This document shows positions 6,177-12,947 of a DNA stretch of 15,012 nucleotides, piece after piece; position 1 is the stretch's first letter, and every line of letters starts with the position of its first letter. This stretch comes from an uncultured Clostridia bacterium. GTDB lineage: Bacteria > Bacillota > Clostridia > Christensenellales > Borkfalkiaceae. Under the pieces are notes generated by a model that had not been told where the DNA came from, ran no database searches, and saw nothing but the letters and a program-made list of their open reading frames with translations. The stretch covers positions 1 through 15,012 of the forward strand of contig CAMORY010000036.1 of NCBI GenBank assembly GCA_946624395.1, in the 5' to 3' direction. The position numbers were made by a program, and so were the translations under genes.

Positions 6177-7342
6177 GAGAGTTTGTAAGCAAACGCGCAA
6201 AGGCTTTAAAACCGTCGGGAATACGTAAATTTTTCGATTTGGCGGCGGGGCGCAAGGACGTTATATCTTTAGGTGTGGGCGAACCGGATTTTATTACGCC
6301 GTGGTATATACGCGACGCGGGTATTACCGCGCTTAAAAGCGGGTATACGCAGTACACTTCCAACAAAGGGCTTGCGGATTTGCGCGCGGAGATTTCCGAA
6401 TACCTGTCTAGCAGATTTTCCGTATCTTTCGATAAAGAAAACGTAGTTATTACGATGGGTGCGAGCGAAGCAATAGACTTATCGTTGCGCGCCATAGTCG
6501 ACGAAGGGGACGAAATACTTATTCCCGACCCGAGTTATGTGTCTTACGGACCTATTGTGGAACTTACGGGCGGCGTGCCCGTTGCCGTTCCGACGAGCGG
6601 GGAAAACGGCTTTAAATTAACGCCCGAAAATCTGGAAAAGGTTATAACCCCGAAAACCAAAGCGCTTATTTTCCCATATCCAAACAACCCTACGGGCGGG
6701 ATTATGGAAAAGCAGTACATAGAAGATATTATTCCCGTTATATTGAAACACGACCTTTTGGTTATTTCCGACGAGATTTACGCGGAATTAACTTACGGCG
6801 GCAAACATTGTTCGATAGCGGCATTTCCCGAACTTGACGGCAGAGTGGTTTTAATAGGCGGGTTTTCCAAGTCGTTCGCTATGACCGGTTGGCGCATAGG
6901 CTTTGCCTGCGCTACCGCGGAAGTTTATAAGGCGATGCTTAAAATTCACCAGTACGCGGCGATTTGCGCGCCTATCTTTTCGCAGTACGCGGCGCTTGCC
7001 GCGCTTAAAATCGGCAAAACGGACGGGTTTTCGTCTGTCAACGAAATGCGGCTTGAGTACGATAAGCGCCGCCGTTTTATGCTTGGCGCGTTTAAGCGTA
7101 TGGGGCTTACCTGTTTCGAGCCGAAAGGGTCTTTCTACGTATTCCCTTGCGTTAAAAGCACGGGGCTATCAGGCGAAGAGTTTGCCACGCGGCTTTTAAG
7201 CGAAAAATCCGTTGCGGTCGTGCCCGGTTCGGCTTTCGGGGAGTTCGGGAAAGATTATATAAGGTGTTCTTACGCCTATTCCATGGACGCGTTAAAGATT
7301 GCGGTGGATAAAATTGCGGAGTTCGTTAAGGGGCTTAAATAA
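6173..7342 (+). CDS. PLP-dependent aminotransferase, class I/II
   Basis: This cytoplasmic fold-type I aminotransferase moves an amino group between an amino acid and a 2-oxo acid. The 389-residue length is normal for the aspartate aminotransferase Igamma group. Visible landmarks are ISLGVGEPDF near 31-40, YTQYTSNKGLADLR (57-70), the phosphate-site MGASEAID (95-102), NNPTGG (171-176, Asn172), SDEIYAEL (199-206, Asp200 and Tyr203), the PLP lysine Lys233 in SKSFAMTGWRIG, and the carboxylate-binding Arg364 in YIRCSYA. It is coupled by ATGA overlap to the Lrp/AsnC gene before it, a common pair in Clostridia. Substrate specificity (aspartate, aromatic, alanine or methionine) cannot be decided from sequence alone. 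Confidence 0.93.
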   Translation: MREFVSKRAKALKPSGIRKFFDLAAGRKDVISLGVGEPDFITPWYIRDAGITALKSGYTQYTSNKGLADLRAEISEYLSSRFSVSFDKENVVITMGASEAIDLSLRAIVDEGDEILIPDPSYVSYGPIVELTGGVPVAVPTSGENGFKLTPENLEKVITPKTKALIFPYPNNPTGGIMEKQYIEDIIPVILKHDLLVISDEIYAELTYGGKHCSIAAFPELDGRVVLIGGFSKSFAMTGWRIGFACATAEVYKAMLKIHQYAAICAPIFSQYAALAALKIGKTDGFSSVNEMRLEYDKRRRFMLGAFKRMGLTCFEPKGSFYVFPCVKSTGLSGEEFATRLLSEKSVAVVPGSAFGEFGKDYIRCSYAYSMDALKIAVDKIAEFVKGLK

Positions 7343-7424
7343 GCGTAAACTTTAAGCGGCACGCGGAAATTTACTATAAGAAGAAAAAACGGGTTTTACA
7401 ATCGGTTTTTTAAGGAGATAACAC

Positions 7425-8579
7425 ATGGACAAGATAATTATTGTAGGCGCGGGGCTTTCGGGCGCAACCGTAGCAAGGCTTTTTGCCGACAGCGGTATGG
7501 ACGTCACCGTGGTCGATAAACGCGCTACAATAGGTGGAAACGCTTACGATTACGTTGATAAAAACGGCATAACCGTTCAGCCTTACGGTCCGCATATCTT
7601 CCACACGAAAGAGAAAGAAGTTTTTGACTTTTTATCCAAGTTTACCGAGTGGAACGCTTACGAACATAAAGTTCTCGCCAACGTAAAAGGCAAACTTATT
7701 CCCGTGCCGTTCAACCTTACGTCGCTTTACGCGTGCTTTTCCAAGTCCAAAGCCGAACGCATTTATAACGTTCTGACTAAAGAAGTGGGCGAGAATAAAC
7801 AGGTTTCCATTTTAAGTCTTAAAGAACATAAAAATGCGGAAATCCGCGATTTTGCAGACTTCGTATATAATAATATTTTCTATAAATACACCAGAAAACA
7901 GTGGAAGATGAAGCCGGAAGATTTAGGCGAAGCGGTAATGAGCCGCGTTCCCGTCTACGTTTCTTACGAAGACAGATATTTTACCGACGATTATCAGTTT
8001 ATGCCCAAGAAAGGCTTTACCGAAATGATAACGAATATGCTTCGCCACCCGCATATCCGCCTTAAACTCGATACCGACGCCGAAAGGATTTTTTCTTTCG
8101 AAGACGGTAAAATTTATCTCGAAGGCAAAGAGTTTGACGGTATAGTGGTTTATACGGGCAGGGTAGAAGAGATATTCGGCTATAAATTCGGTGCGTTGCC
8201 GTACAGAACGTTAAAGTTCAAATTCAAAACTTTCGACAGAACGTCTTTCCAGAAAGCGGCTGTGGTAAACTACACTACCAGCCATAAGTTTACGCGTATT
8301 ACCGAGTTTACCAAGTTCACTTGCGAACCGAAAGATAAAACGGTTATAGTAAAGGAATATTCCAAGAAATGTAAAAAGACCGATATGCCCTACTATCCCG
8401 TACCGACCGAAAAGAACTGCAACCTTTATGAAAAGTATAAAACCGAAGCGGCAAAATATAAAAAGTTGTATTTGTTGGGCAGACTTGCCGATTATAAATA
8501 CATAAATATGGACGCGGCGGTGTTAAACGCTATGAAAATGCATAAAAAAATAATGAAAGAAAACGTGTTTGAAGATTAG
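7425..8579 (+). CDS. glf: UDP-galactopyranose mutase
   Basis: This flavoenzyme interconverts UDP-galactopyranose and UDP-galactofuranose, supplying galactofuranose for surface glycans. The 384-residue length is normal. The FAD-binding Rossmann motif IVGAGLSGATVA is at 6-17, GGNAYDYVDKNG at 37-48 and YGPHIFHT at 54-61. Arg174 in MSRVPVY and Arg291 in FTRITEF match the two conserved arginines that hold the UDP-sugar phosphates in the bacterial enzymes, and GRLADYKYINMD (352-363) is the C-terminal FAD and active-site motif. It has an AAGGAGAT ribosome binding site. No glycosyltransferase or polymer gene is adjacent, so it stands alone. The upstream 82 bases contain only a weak promoter candidate (TATAAG at 7375-7380), and no clear terminator separates it from the aminotransferase, so read-through is possible. 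Confidence 0.95.
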   Translation: MDKIIIVGAGLSGATVARLFADSGMDVTVVDKRATIGGNAYDYVDKNGITVQPYGPHIFHTKEKEVFDFLSKFTEWNAYEHKVLANVKGKLIPVPFNLTSLYACFSKSKAERIYNVLTKEVGENKQVSILSLKEHKNAEIRDFADFVYNNIFYKYTRKQWKMKPEDLGEAVMSRVPVYVSYEDRYFTDDYQFMPKKGFTEMITNMLRHPHIRLKLDTDAERIFSFEDGKIYLEGKEFDGIVVYTGRVEEIFGYKFGALPYRTLKFKFKTFDRTSFQKAAVVNYTTSHKFTRITEFTKFTCEPKDKTVIVKEYSKKCKKTDMPYYPVPTEKNCNLYEKYKTEAAKYKKLYLLGRLADYKYINMDAAVLNAMKMHKKIMKENVFED

Positions 8580-8601
8580 ATATATCATTTGTAAAAATTC
8601 C

Positions 8602-8639
8602 ACGGCTTGCAGTTTTTAATAAATTGCAAGCCGTTTTTA
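8602..8639 (+). terminator. Rho-independent terminator after glf
   Basis: A 10-bp stem (8602-8611 with 8625-8634), A/T-rich 13-nt loop and T-run GTTTTTAT. It starts 23 bases after the glf stop. Confidence 0.85.
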
Positions 8640-8641
8640 TA

Positions 8642-8699
8642 TGTCATTGCGAGCGAGCGTAGCAATCTCATAAAGTACCATAAAACACGGTACGTTATG
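8642..8699. repeat. REP-like palindromic repeat unit
   Basis: The first half, read GTCATTGCGAGCGAGCGTAG then CAATCTC (8643-8669), matches a family of short dispersed repeats (core CATTGCGAGCGAAGCGAAGCAATC) that I recognise from many unrelated bacterial genomes. ATTGC at 8646-8650 pairs with GCAAT at 8662-8666. The second half forms its own hairpin: CATAA-A-GTACC (8669-8679) with GGTAC-G-TTATG (8689-8699), eleven positions with one mismatch. It sits between the glf terminator and the next promoter and encodes nothing. Confidence 0.65.
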
Positions 8700-8738
8700 T
8701 AAAATTTGCAAAATTTAGGGGCTTTTTTATAAAAACAG

Positions 8739-8767
8739 TTGACAGTAAAAATAGCGGGTGCTATCAT
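8739..8767 (+). promoter_or_regulatory. Sigma-A promoter for the four-helix membrane protein
   Basis: A perfect TTGACA (8739-8744), a 17-nt spacer and TATCAT (8762-8767), with the start codon 35 bases further on behind an AAGGAGG site. This implies a strongly expressed single-gene transcript. Confidence 0.8.
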
Positions 8768-8802
8768 ATTAACAGAAATATTTTTAAGGAGGACATTTTA
8801 AA

Positions 8803-9315
8803 ATGTCAAACAAGAAGGTTTTAAACATTGTGCTTATCGTAATAGGCGCGCTTATGATTCTTCCGCTCTTCGTTGGTTTTCTTAACTTCGTAATGCAATA
8901 CGGCGGGGAATCACAGACTGCTACAGCGTCGTTATTCGGTAAATTTGACGTCGCCGGACCGGTAGATTATTCTGTAAAAGATATATTAGACTCTATCGAT
9001 AAAGGCGGACATTTTTTCTACGTTATAGCAAAAATCGCCACAATCGTGGGTGTAGTTGCGGCTATCGCTATCGCGGTGTTTGCGATACTTAAACTCTGCG
9101 GTGTCAAAGCAGATTTAGCGAAGATTGAAAAAATCGTTGCTATCGTTGCTATGGCGGCTGCGGCTATAATGTTAGTTGCTATGATAATATTCTTCATTGC
9201 TTCTACGTATTCTGAAAGTGGCAGTAAGATGTTTTTCTCGGGTGCTTGGGGCTGGTACGTTGCGTTTATCGGTGCATGCGTAAGCGGTTTCTTAAGTTTC
9301 CGTGCTGTGAAATAA
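8803..9315 (+). CDS. Four-helix membrane protein of unknown function
   Basis: I do not recognise this 170-residue protein. It has a short basic head (MSNKK), a hydrophobic segment at about 7-30, an outer loop of about 40 residues with an aromatic and acidic character (SLFGKFDVAGPVDYSVKD), two long segments at about 72-98 and 108-134 joined by a Lys-rich turn (KLCGVKADLAKIEK), a short Ser-rich loop and a fourth segment at about 148-166. The C terminus is basic. With the N terminus inside, the large loop would be outside. There is one Cys-Gly in the cytoplasmic turn and no catalytic motif. It has its own strong promoter, a full AAGGAGG ribosome binding site (8786-8792) and its own terminator, so it is a single-gene unit and very probably real. 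Confidence 0.8.
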   Translation: MSNKKVLNIVLIVIGALMILPLFVGFLNFVMQYGGESQTATASLFGKFDVAGPVDYSVKDILDSIDKGGHFFYVIAKIATIVGVVAAIAIAVFAILKLCGVKADLAKIEKIVAIVAMAAAAIMLVAMIIFFIASTYSESGSKMFFSGAWGWYVAFIGACVSGFLSFRAVK

Positions 9316-9343
9316 TTAAAGATTATACGTAAACGACACACAT

Positions 9344-9382
9344 AAAACCACGGCGGCGCTAAAAGCACCGCCGTGGTTTTAT
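9344..9382 (+). terminator. Rho-independent terminator after the four-helix membrane protein
   Basis: A 13-bp perfect stem (9344-9356 with 9368-9380) is extended inward by one mismatch and two more pairs, and runs out into TTTTATTAT. It is nearly symmetrical in A/T runs, so it may also act on the minus strand. Confidence 0.9.
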
Positions 9383-9396
9383 TATAAAAAAATATA

Positions 9397-9606
9397 CTTG
9401 TGTTCCCTTATAGGGAAAGGTGGTACGCCCACGGCTATGCCGCGGGCGTACCAAAAGGTTTAAAACCCTTCCACCGCAAGCGGTTCCCCTTCCCTGAAAA
9501 TGCTACCGCATTCATCAAGGACGGCAAGATAAAACCCTTTGGTAAAAACTCGGTCGCAAAATAGCGACCGAGTTTTTACCACCTATCCCCTACAAGGGGA
9601 CACGAG
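9397..9606. mobile_element. MITE-like non-coding element with inverted ends
   Basis: The stretch starts CTTGTGTTCCCTTATAGGGA and ends as an imperfect inverted copy. The ends (9397-9425 and 9577-9606) match at all but about four positions, with one 1-base gap. Next to the left end is a hairpin (9421-9430 with 9444-9453, plus an inner CGGC/GCCG). Next to the right end is an 18-bp perfect hairpin (9540-9557 with 9564-9581). AAATATA occurs on both flanks (9390-9396 and 9607-9613), a possible 7-bp target duplication, though A/T-rich. No protein is encoded. It fills the convergent gap between the membrane protein gene and aspS. Confidence 0.6.
9540..9581. terminator. Perfect 18-bp hairpin, probable terminator for aspS
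   Basis: Arms 9540-9557 and 9564-9581 pair perfectly around an AAAATA loop; each strand carries a TTTTT inside the descending arm (GAGTTTTTACC). It lies 45 bases past the aspS stop on the minus strand and is the only strong hairpin there. Because it is part of the MITE-like element, the host may be using the element as a terminator. The T-run is within the stem rather than after it, which makes the call less certain. Confidence 0.5.
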
Positions 9607-9625
9607 AAATATATATTATATTTAT

Positions 9626-10963
9626 TTACGGCGACACCCTGTTTATATCGCGGGGGAACATTGTCGCTTCTCTTACGTTCTTAAAGCCCAAAAGGTGCAT
9701 GGTGAGCCGCTCCAAGCCCAGCCCCAAGCCGCCGTGCGGCGGTGCGCCGTACTTGTGGAGCATAAGGTAGGTTTCAAACGCGTCGGGATTCATACCGCAC
9801 TTTTTCATTTTTGCAACCTGTTCGTTATAGTCGTGTATACGCTGTCCGCCCGAAGTTATCTCTAACCCCCTGAACAATAAATCGAAAGAAAGCGTAAATT
9901 CGGGATTTTCGGGGTCGTCCATCGTATAGAACGGGCGCTTTTTCGATGGGTAGTGGGTTATAAAAATGAAATCGGAATTAAGTTCTTTTTTAGCGTATTT
10001 GCCAAGCATCTCTTCTTCCGCGGGGTCAAAGTCTTTCATATCCGACGGGGTGTATTTAAACTTATTCATAATAAGTTCTTTCGCGTCCATAAACTTCATA
10101 CACGGAATTTCCGTTATTTCGGGAATATCGGCGTGTAATATCGCAACTTCTTCCGCATACTCGGTCTTTAATAAATTCATAATGTATTTCAGCGCGCCCG
10201 TTTCCATATTCATTATATCTTCGAACCCGTTGATAAAGCCCATTTCAAAGTCCATTGAGATATATTCGTTTAAGTGGCGGCTGGTATCGTGATGCTCGGC
10301 GCGGAACACGGGCGCTATCTCGAACACCCTGTTAAATACCCCGACTAAAGCCTGTTTATACAACTGCGGGCTTTGCGCTAAAAACACGGTCTTGCCGAAA
10401 TAGTCGAGTTTAAAGACGTTAGTACCGCCTTCCGCACCCGCAAAGTTGATTTTGGGCGAACGGATTTCGGTAAACCCGTTTTGCATTAAAAACTCGCGAA
10501 AACCGCGGGCAATCCCTTCCTGCAATTTGAATATAGCGCGTTCTTTGGGGTTGCGCATAGATACGGGGCGCAAATCCAAAACGGTGTTAAGTTGTATGCC
10601 GTCAAGTTGTTTTTTATTGATGACGATGGGCAGAGTTTCCGCGGGCAGAGAAAGAATTTTAATATCGTGTATCTGCAATTCGTAGCGGTCGTTGCCGTCC
10701 CTGTCTTTACTTGCCACGACTTTGCCCGTGATTTTAACGCACGCTTCTTCGCACAGTTTTTCGTCCAAGCGGTAATCGGAAAATTCCGGCGCGTAAACGC
10801 ATTGGATAAGTTCCCTTGCCGTGCGGAGAATAACGAAGGCAAAGCCCGTCATTTCCCTTATTCTGTGGATATAGCCCGAAACGGAAACGATTTCGTCTTT
10901 CTTTTTGCTAAAGTCCGAATACGCCGTATCCGTTTTTACAAGTTCGCCTGTTATAGTTTTCAT
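9626..10963 (-). CDS. aspS: Archaeal-type aspartyl-tRNA synthetase, possibly non-discriminating (Asp/Asn)
   Basis: This class II synthetase charges tRNA with aspartate in the cytoplasm. The 445 residues are the compact archaeal/eukaryotic AspRS form, not the roughly 590-residue bacterial one, as the GAD insertion is absent. The OB-fold anticodon domain occupies about 1-105 (VSVSGYIHRIREMTGFAFVILR). The catalytic core follows, with motif 2 FRAEHHDTSRHLNEY (220-234) and motif 3 GGLGLGLERL (411-420). His33, in GYIH, is at the position where archaeal non-discriminating enzymes carry His and tRNA-Asp-specific ones carry Trp. This suggests charging of tRNA-Asn as well. A GTG at 10972 is in frame but overlaps the GGAG ribosome binding site (10972-10975), so the ATG at 10963 was chosen. 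It is transcribed divergently from the DegV genes. Confidence 0.92.
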   Translation of the reverse strand: MKTITGELVKTDTAYSDFSKKKDEIVSVSGYIHRIREMTGFAFVILRTARELIQCVYAPEFSDYRLDEKLCEEACVKITGKVVASKDRDGNDRYELQIHDIKILSLPAETLPIVINKKQLDGIQLNTVLDLRPVSMRNPKERAIFKLQEGIARGFREFLMQNGFTEIRSPKINFAGAEGGTNVFKLDYFGKTVFLAQSPQLYKQALVGVFNRVFEIAPVFRAEHHDTSRHLNEYISMDFEMGFINGFEDIMNMETGALKYIMNLLKTEYAEEVAILHADIPEITEIPCMKFMDAKELIMNKFKYTPSDMKDFDPAEEEMLGKYAKKELNSDFIFITHYPSKKRPFYTMDDPENPEFTLSFDLLFRGLEITSGGQRIHDYNEQVAKMKKCGMNPDAFETYLMLHKYGAPPHGGLGLGLERLTMHLLGFKNVREATMFPRDINRVSP

Positions 10964-11015
10964 AAAACACACTCCGAAAATGGTTTTCTGTCCGTTCGTT
11001 TTTTACGACGGAATA

Positions 11016-11045
11016 ATTATAGCACTTATCAAAGCGTTAAAACAA
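11016..11045 (-). promoter_or_regulatory. Promoter of aspS (extended -10)
   Basis: On the minus strand, a perfect TATAAT (11021-11016) is preceded by TGC, giving an extended -10 element. A weak TTGTTT (11045-11040) lies 18 nt further up. The leader to the ATG at 10963 would be about 46 nt. Confidence 0.65.
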
Positions 11046-11086
11046 GCGTTTAATAACCGTTTAAGTTAAGTTTTTGTTTAAAATGA

Positions 11087-11115
11087 TTGTCAAAGCGCGC
11101 GCGGTGTGTTAAAAT
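11087..11115 (+). promoter_or_regulatory. Sigma-A promoter for the DegV genes
   Basis: TTGTCA (11087-11092), a 17-nt spacer containing GCGCGCGCGG, and TAAAAT (11110-11115). The transcript would start near 11122. That is past the upstream in-frame start at 11106 and so supports the ATG at 11190. Confidence 0.7.
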
Positions 11116-11189
11116 ATTACGGAAAAGAAACGGTTTTTTTAACTTGCGCCCAGATTTTGTTGTTTGTGTTTACAAGAGGAGACGCTAAT

Positions 11190-12026
11190 ATGATAAAGAC
11201 GGCAATTTCCGTAGAATCGTCCGCCGATATATCGGCGGAACTCGCATTGAAATACGATATTAAGGTCATACCTTATAAAATCACGCTCGGCGAAGAAACG
11301 TTTAACGACGGCGAAAAATCGCCCGAAGAAATGTTTGCGTTCGTGGATAAAACCAAAACGCTCCCCAAAACCACCGCTTTAAACGAGTTCGAGTATGCGG
11401 AGTTTTTTGAAAGCCTTAAAAAAGATTACGACGCGGTGATACACTTGTGTTTGTCGGGCGGGATAACTTCTTCCTGCGGCAACGCCTTCCGCGCCGCGGC
11501 GGAAATGGACAACGTTTTCGTCGTGGACAGCCGTTCTCTCTCTATGGGTACGGGGTATTTGGCGATTATTGCGCGTACCCTTGCGGACAGCGGCGCTTCG
11601 CCTAAAGAAATAGTCGAACGGCTTACCGATACCGTCGGCAAAACCATCACGTCTTTTATAGTCGAACGGCTGGACTATCTGCATAAAGGCGGCAGGTGCA
11701 GCAGCATAGCGCTGCTCGGCGCGAATTTGCTTAAGATTCGCCCGCGCATTATTATGAAAGACGGCAAAATGGTTTCGGATAAAAAGTACCGCGGCACTAT
11801 GCCGAAAGTCGTTTCGGACTTTGTCGGCGATTTGTTTTCGGAATTTCCGCCTTTAGGCGATACCGTTTGTATCGCCTACACCACCGCCACGCCCGAAATG
11901 CTTGCGGCGGCAACCGACAAATGCACGGCGGCGGGGATTAAAAACGTAATTACGGTGCGCGCGGGTGCAACCATTTCCAGCCATTGCGGCGCTAACACTC
12001 TCGGCGTGTTTTATATAGTAGGTTAA
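11190..12026 (+). CDS. DegV family fatty-acid-binding protein, first tandem copy
   Basis: DegV (FakB) proteins bind a single fatty acid and, with the FakA kinase, feed exogenous fatty acids into phospholipid synthesis as acyl-phosphate. The 278-residue protein covers the whole family. It has the N-terminal strand-loop IKTAISVESSADIS, a KTTALNEFEY segment where TSQPS is usual (Thr61/Thr62), CLSGGITSSCGNAF (87-100) at the second lipid-head loop, LDYLHKGGRCSSIALLG (161-177, Arg169) and SSHCGANTLG near the end (His265). A longer ORF start at 11106 lies inside the promoter; the ATG at 11190 follows AGAGGAG by eight bases. The next gene is a close paralogue 26 bases on. No fakA is visible in the window. 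Confidence 0.9.
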   Translation: MIKTAISVESSADISAELALKYDIKVIPYKITLGEETFNDGEKSPEEMFAFVDKTKTLPKTTALNEFEYAEFFESLKKDYDAVIHLCLSGGITSSCGNAFRAAAEMDNVFVVDSRSLSMGTGYLAIIARTLADSGASPKEIVERLTDTVGKTITSFIVERLDYLHKGGRCSSIALLGANLLKIRPRIIMKDGKMVSDKKYRGTMPKVVSDFVGDLFSEFPPLGDTVCIAYTTATPEMLAAATDKCTAAGIKNVITVRAGATISSHCGANTLGVFYIVG

Positions 12027-12052
12027 TTATTACTTTTTCGGAGGCGTATAAA

Positions 12053-12904
12053 ATGAAAATTGCCATATCCGTTGAATCCACTCACGATTTGACACAAGAA
12101 TTATTAGAAAAGTACGACATAAAAGTTATTCCTTATCAGATAAATCTCGGCGACTTGTCTTTTAAAGATGGCAAGTATTCCACCGAAGAAATGTTTGAAC
12201 TCGTCGACAAGTACAACCAGTTGCCAAAGACCACGGCTTTAAACGAGTTCGAGTATACCGAGTTCTTTGAAAGCCTTAAAAAGGATTACGACGCGGTTAT
12301 ACATATCTGCCTGTCGAGCGGGATAACTTCTTCCTGCGGCAACGCGTTCCGTGCGGCGGAAAGCCTTAAAAACGTGTACGCGGTGGATAGTTTAGCGCTT
12401 TCCACGGGCATAGGTTTGCAGGCAATCTACGCGCGCGAACTTGCTAATAAGGGCGTTTCCGCGGCGGAAATCGTCGAAAAACTTAACGCGCGGCGCGACA
12501 AGGTGCAGACGAGTTTTATTTTAGAACGGCTTGACTATATGCACAAGGGCGGCAGGTGCAGCAGTATCGCGCTGCTTGGGGCGAATTTGCTTAAAATACG
12601 CCCCCGTATCGTGCTTAAAAACGGCAAGATGCTTTCCGATAAAAAATACCGCGGCAATATGCAGTCGGTAGTCGCAAAATATGCGGAAGAACTTTTTAAC
12701 GATTTCAATACCCCCGACCTTTCCCGCGTGTTTATAACCTACACTACGGCTACGCCCGAAATGGTGGCGGCGGCAAAAGCCAAGTGCGAAAGCGTGGGCT
12801 TTAGAGAGATTATCGAAACGCACGCGGGCGGCACGATTGCCAGCCATTGCGGCGCGCACACTATCGGTATACTGTATTATAACGACGGTGAGAAAATTCA
12901 GTAG
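12053..12904 (+). CDS. DegV family fatty-acid-binding protein, second tandem copy
   Basis: This 283-residue paralogue of the preceding gene has the same layout: IAISVESTHDLT at the N terminus, LPKTTALNEFEYTEFFES, CLSSGITSSCGNAFRAAE, LDYMHKGGRCSSIALLGANL and ASHCGAHTIG. Long blocks are identical to the first copy, while the stretches between them differ, notably around VYAVDSLALSTGIGLQAIYARE and in the C-terminal third (NDFNTPDLSRVFITYTTAT). This points to an old tandem duplication with separate roles, probably different preferred fatty acids, as is known for FakB1 and FakB2 in Staphylococcus. The ribosome binding site is CGGAGG before the ATG. It probably shares a transcript with the first copy. 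Confidence 0.9.
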   Translation: MKIAISVESTHDLTQELLEKYDIKVIPYQINLGDLSFKDGKYSTEEMFELVDKYNQLPKTTALNEFEYTEFFESLKKDYDAVIHICLSSGITSSCGNAFRAAESLKNVYAVDSLALSTGIGLQAIYARELANKGVSAAEIVEKLNARRDKVQTSFILERLDYMHKGGRCSSIALLGANLLKIRPRIVLKNGKMLSDKKYRGNMQSVVAKYAEELFNDFNTPDLSRVFITYTTATPEMVAAAKAKCESVGFREIIETHAGGTIASHCGAHTIGILYYNDGEKIQ

Positions 12905-12947
12905 TGTCCGGTTAAAAAATATTTAGAAATTCAGGAGATAGAATTTT

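Noticed and set aside
7387..7412. A possible terminator between the aminotransferase and glf
   Set aside because: The A-run and T-run can pair but the core has a mismatch and only two or three G-C pairs; too weak to call.
9018..9368. A 116-codon minus-strand frame opposite the four-helix membrane protein
   Set aside because: It begins in the terminator region and mirrors Ala/Ile-rich helices; the plus-strand gene has promoter, ribosome binding site and terminator.
10964..10972. GTG start for aspS at 10972
   Set aside because: The codon overlaps the GGAG ribosome binding site that serves the ATG at 10963.
11106..11189. An upstream start for the first DegV gene
   Set aside because: It overlaps the predicted -10 box and would add 28 residues not found in the family; the ATG at 11190 has AGAGGAG.
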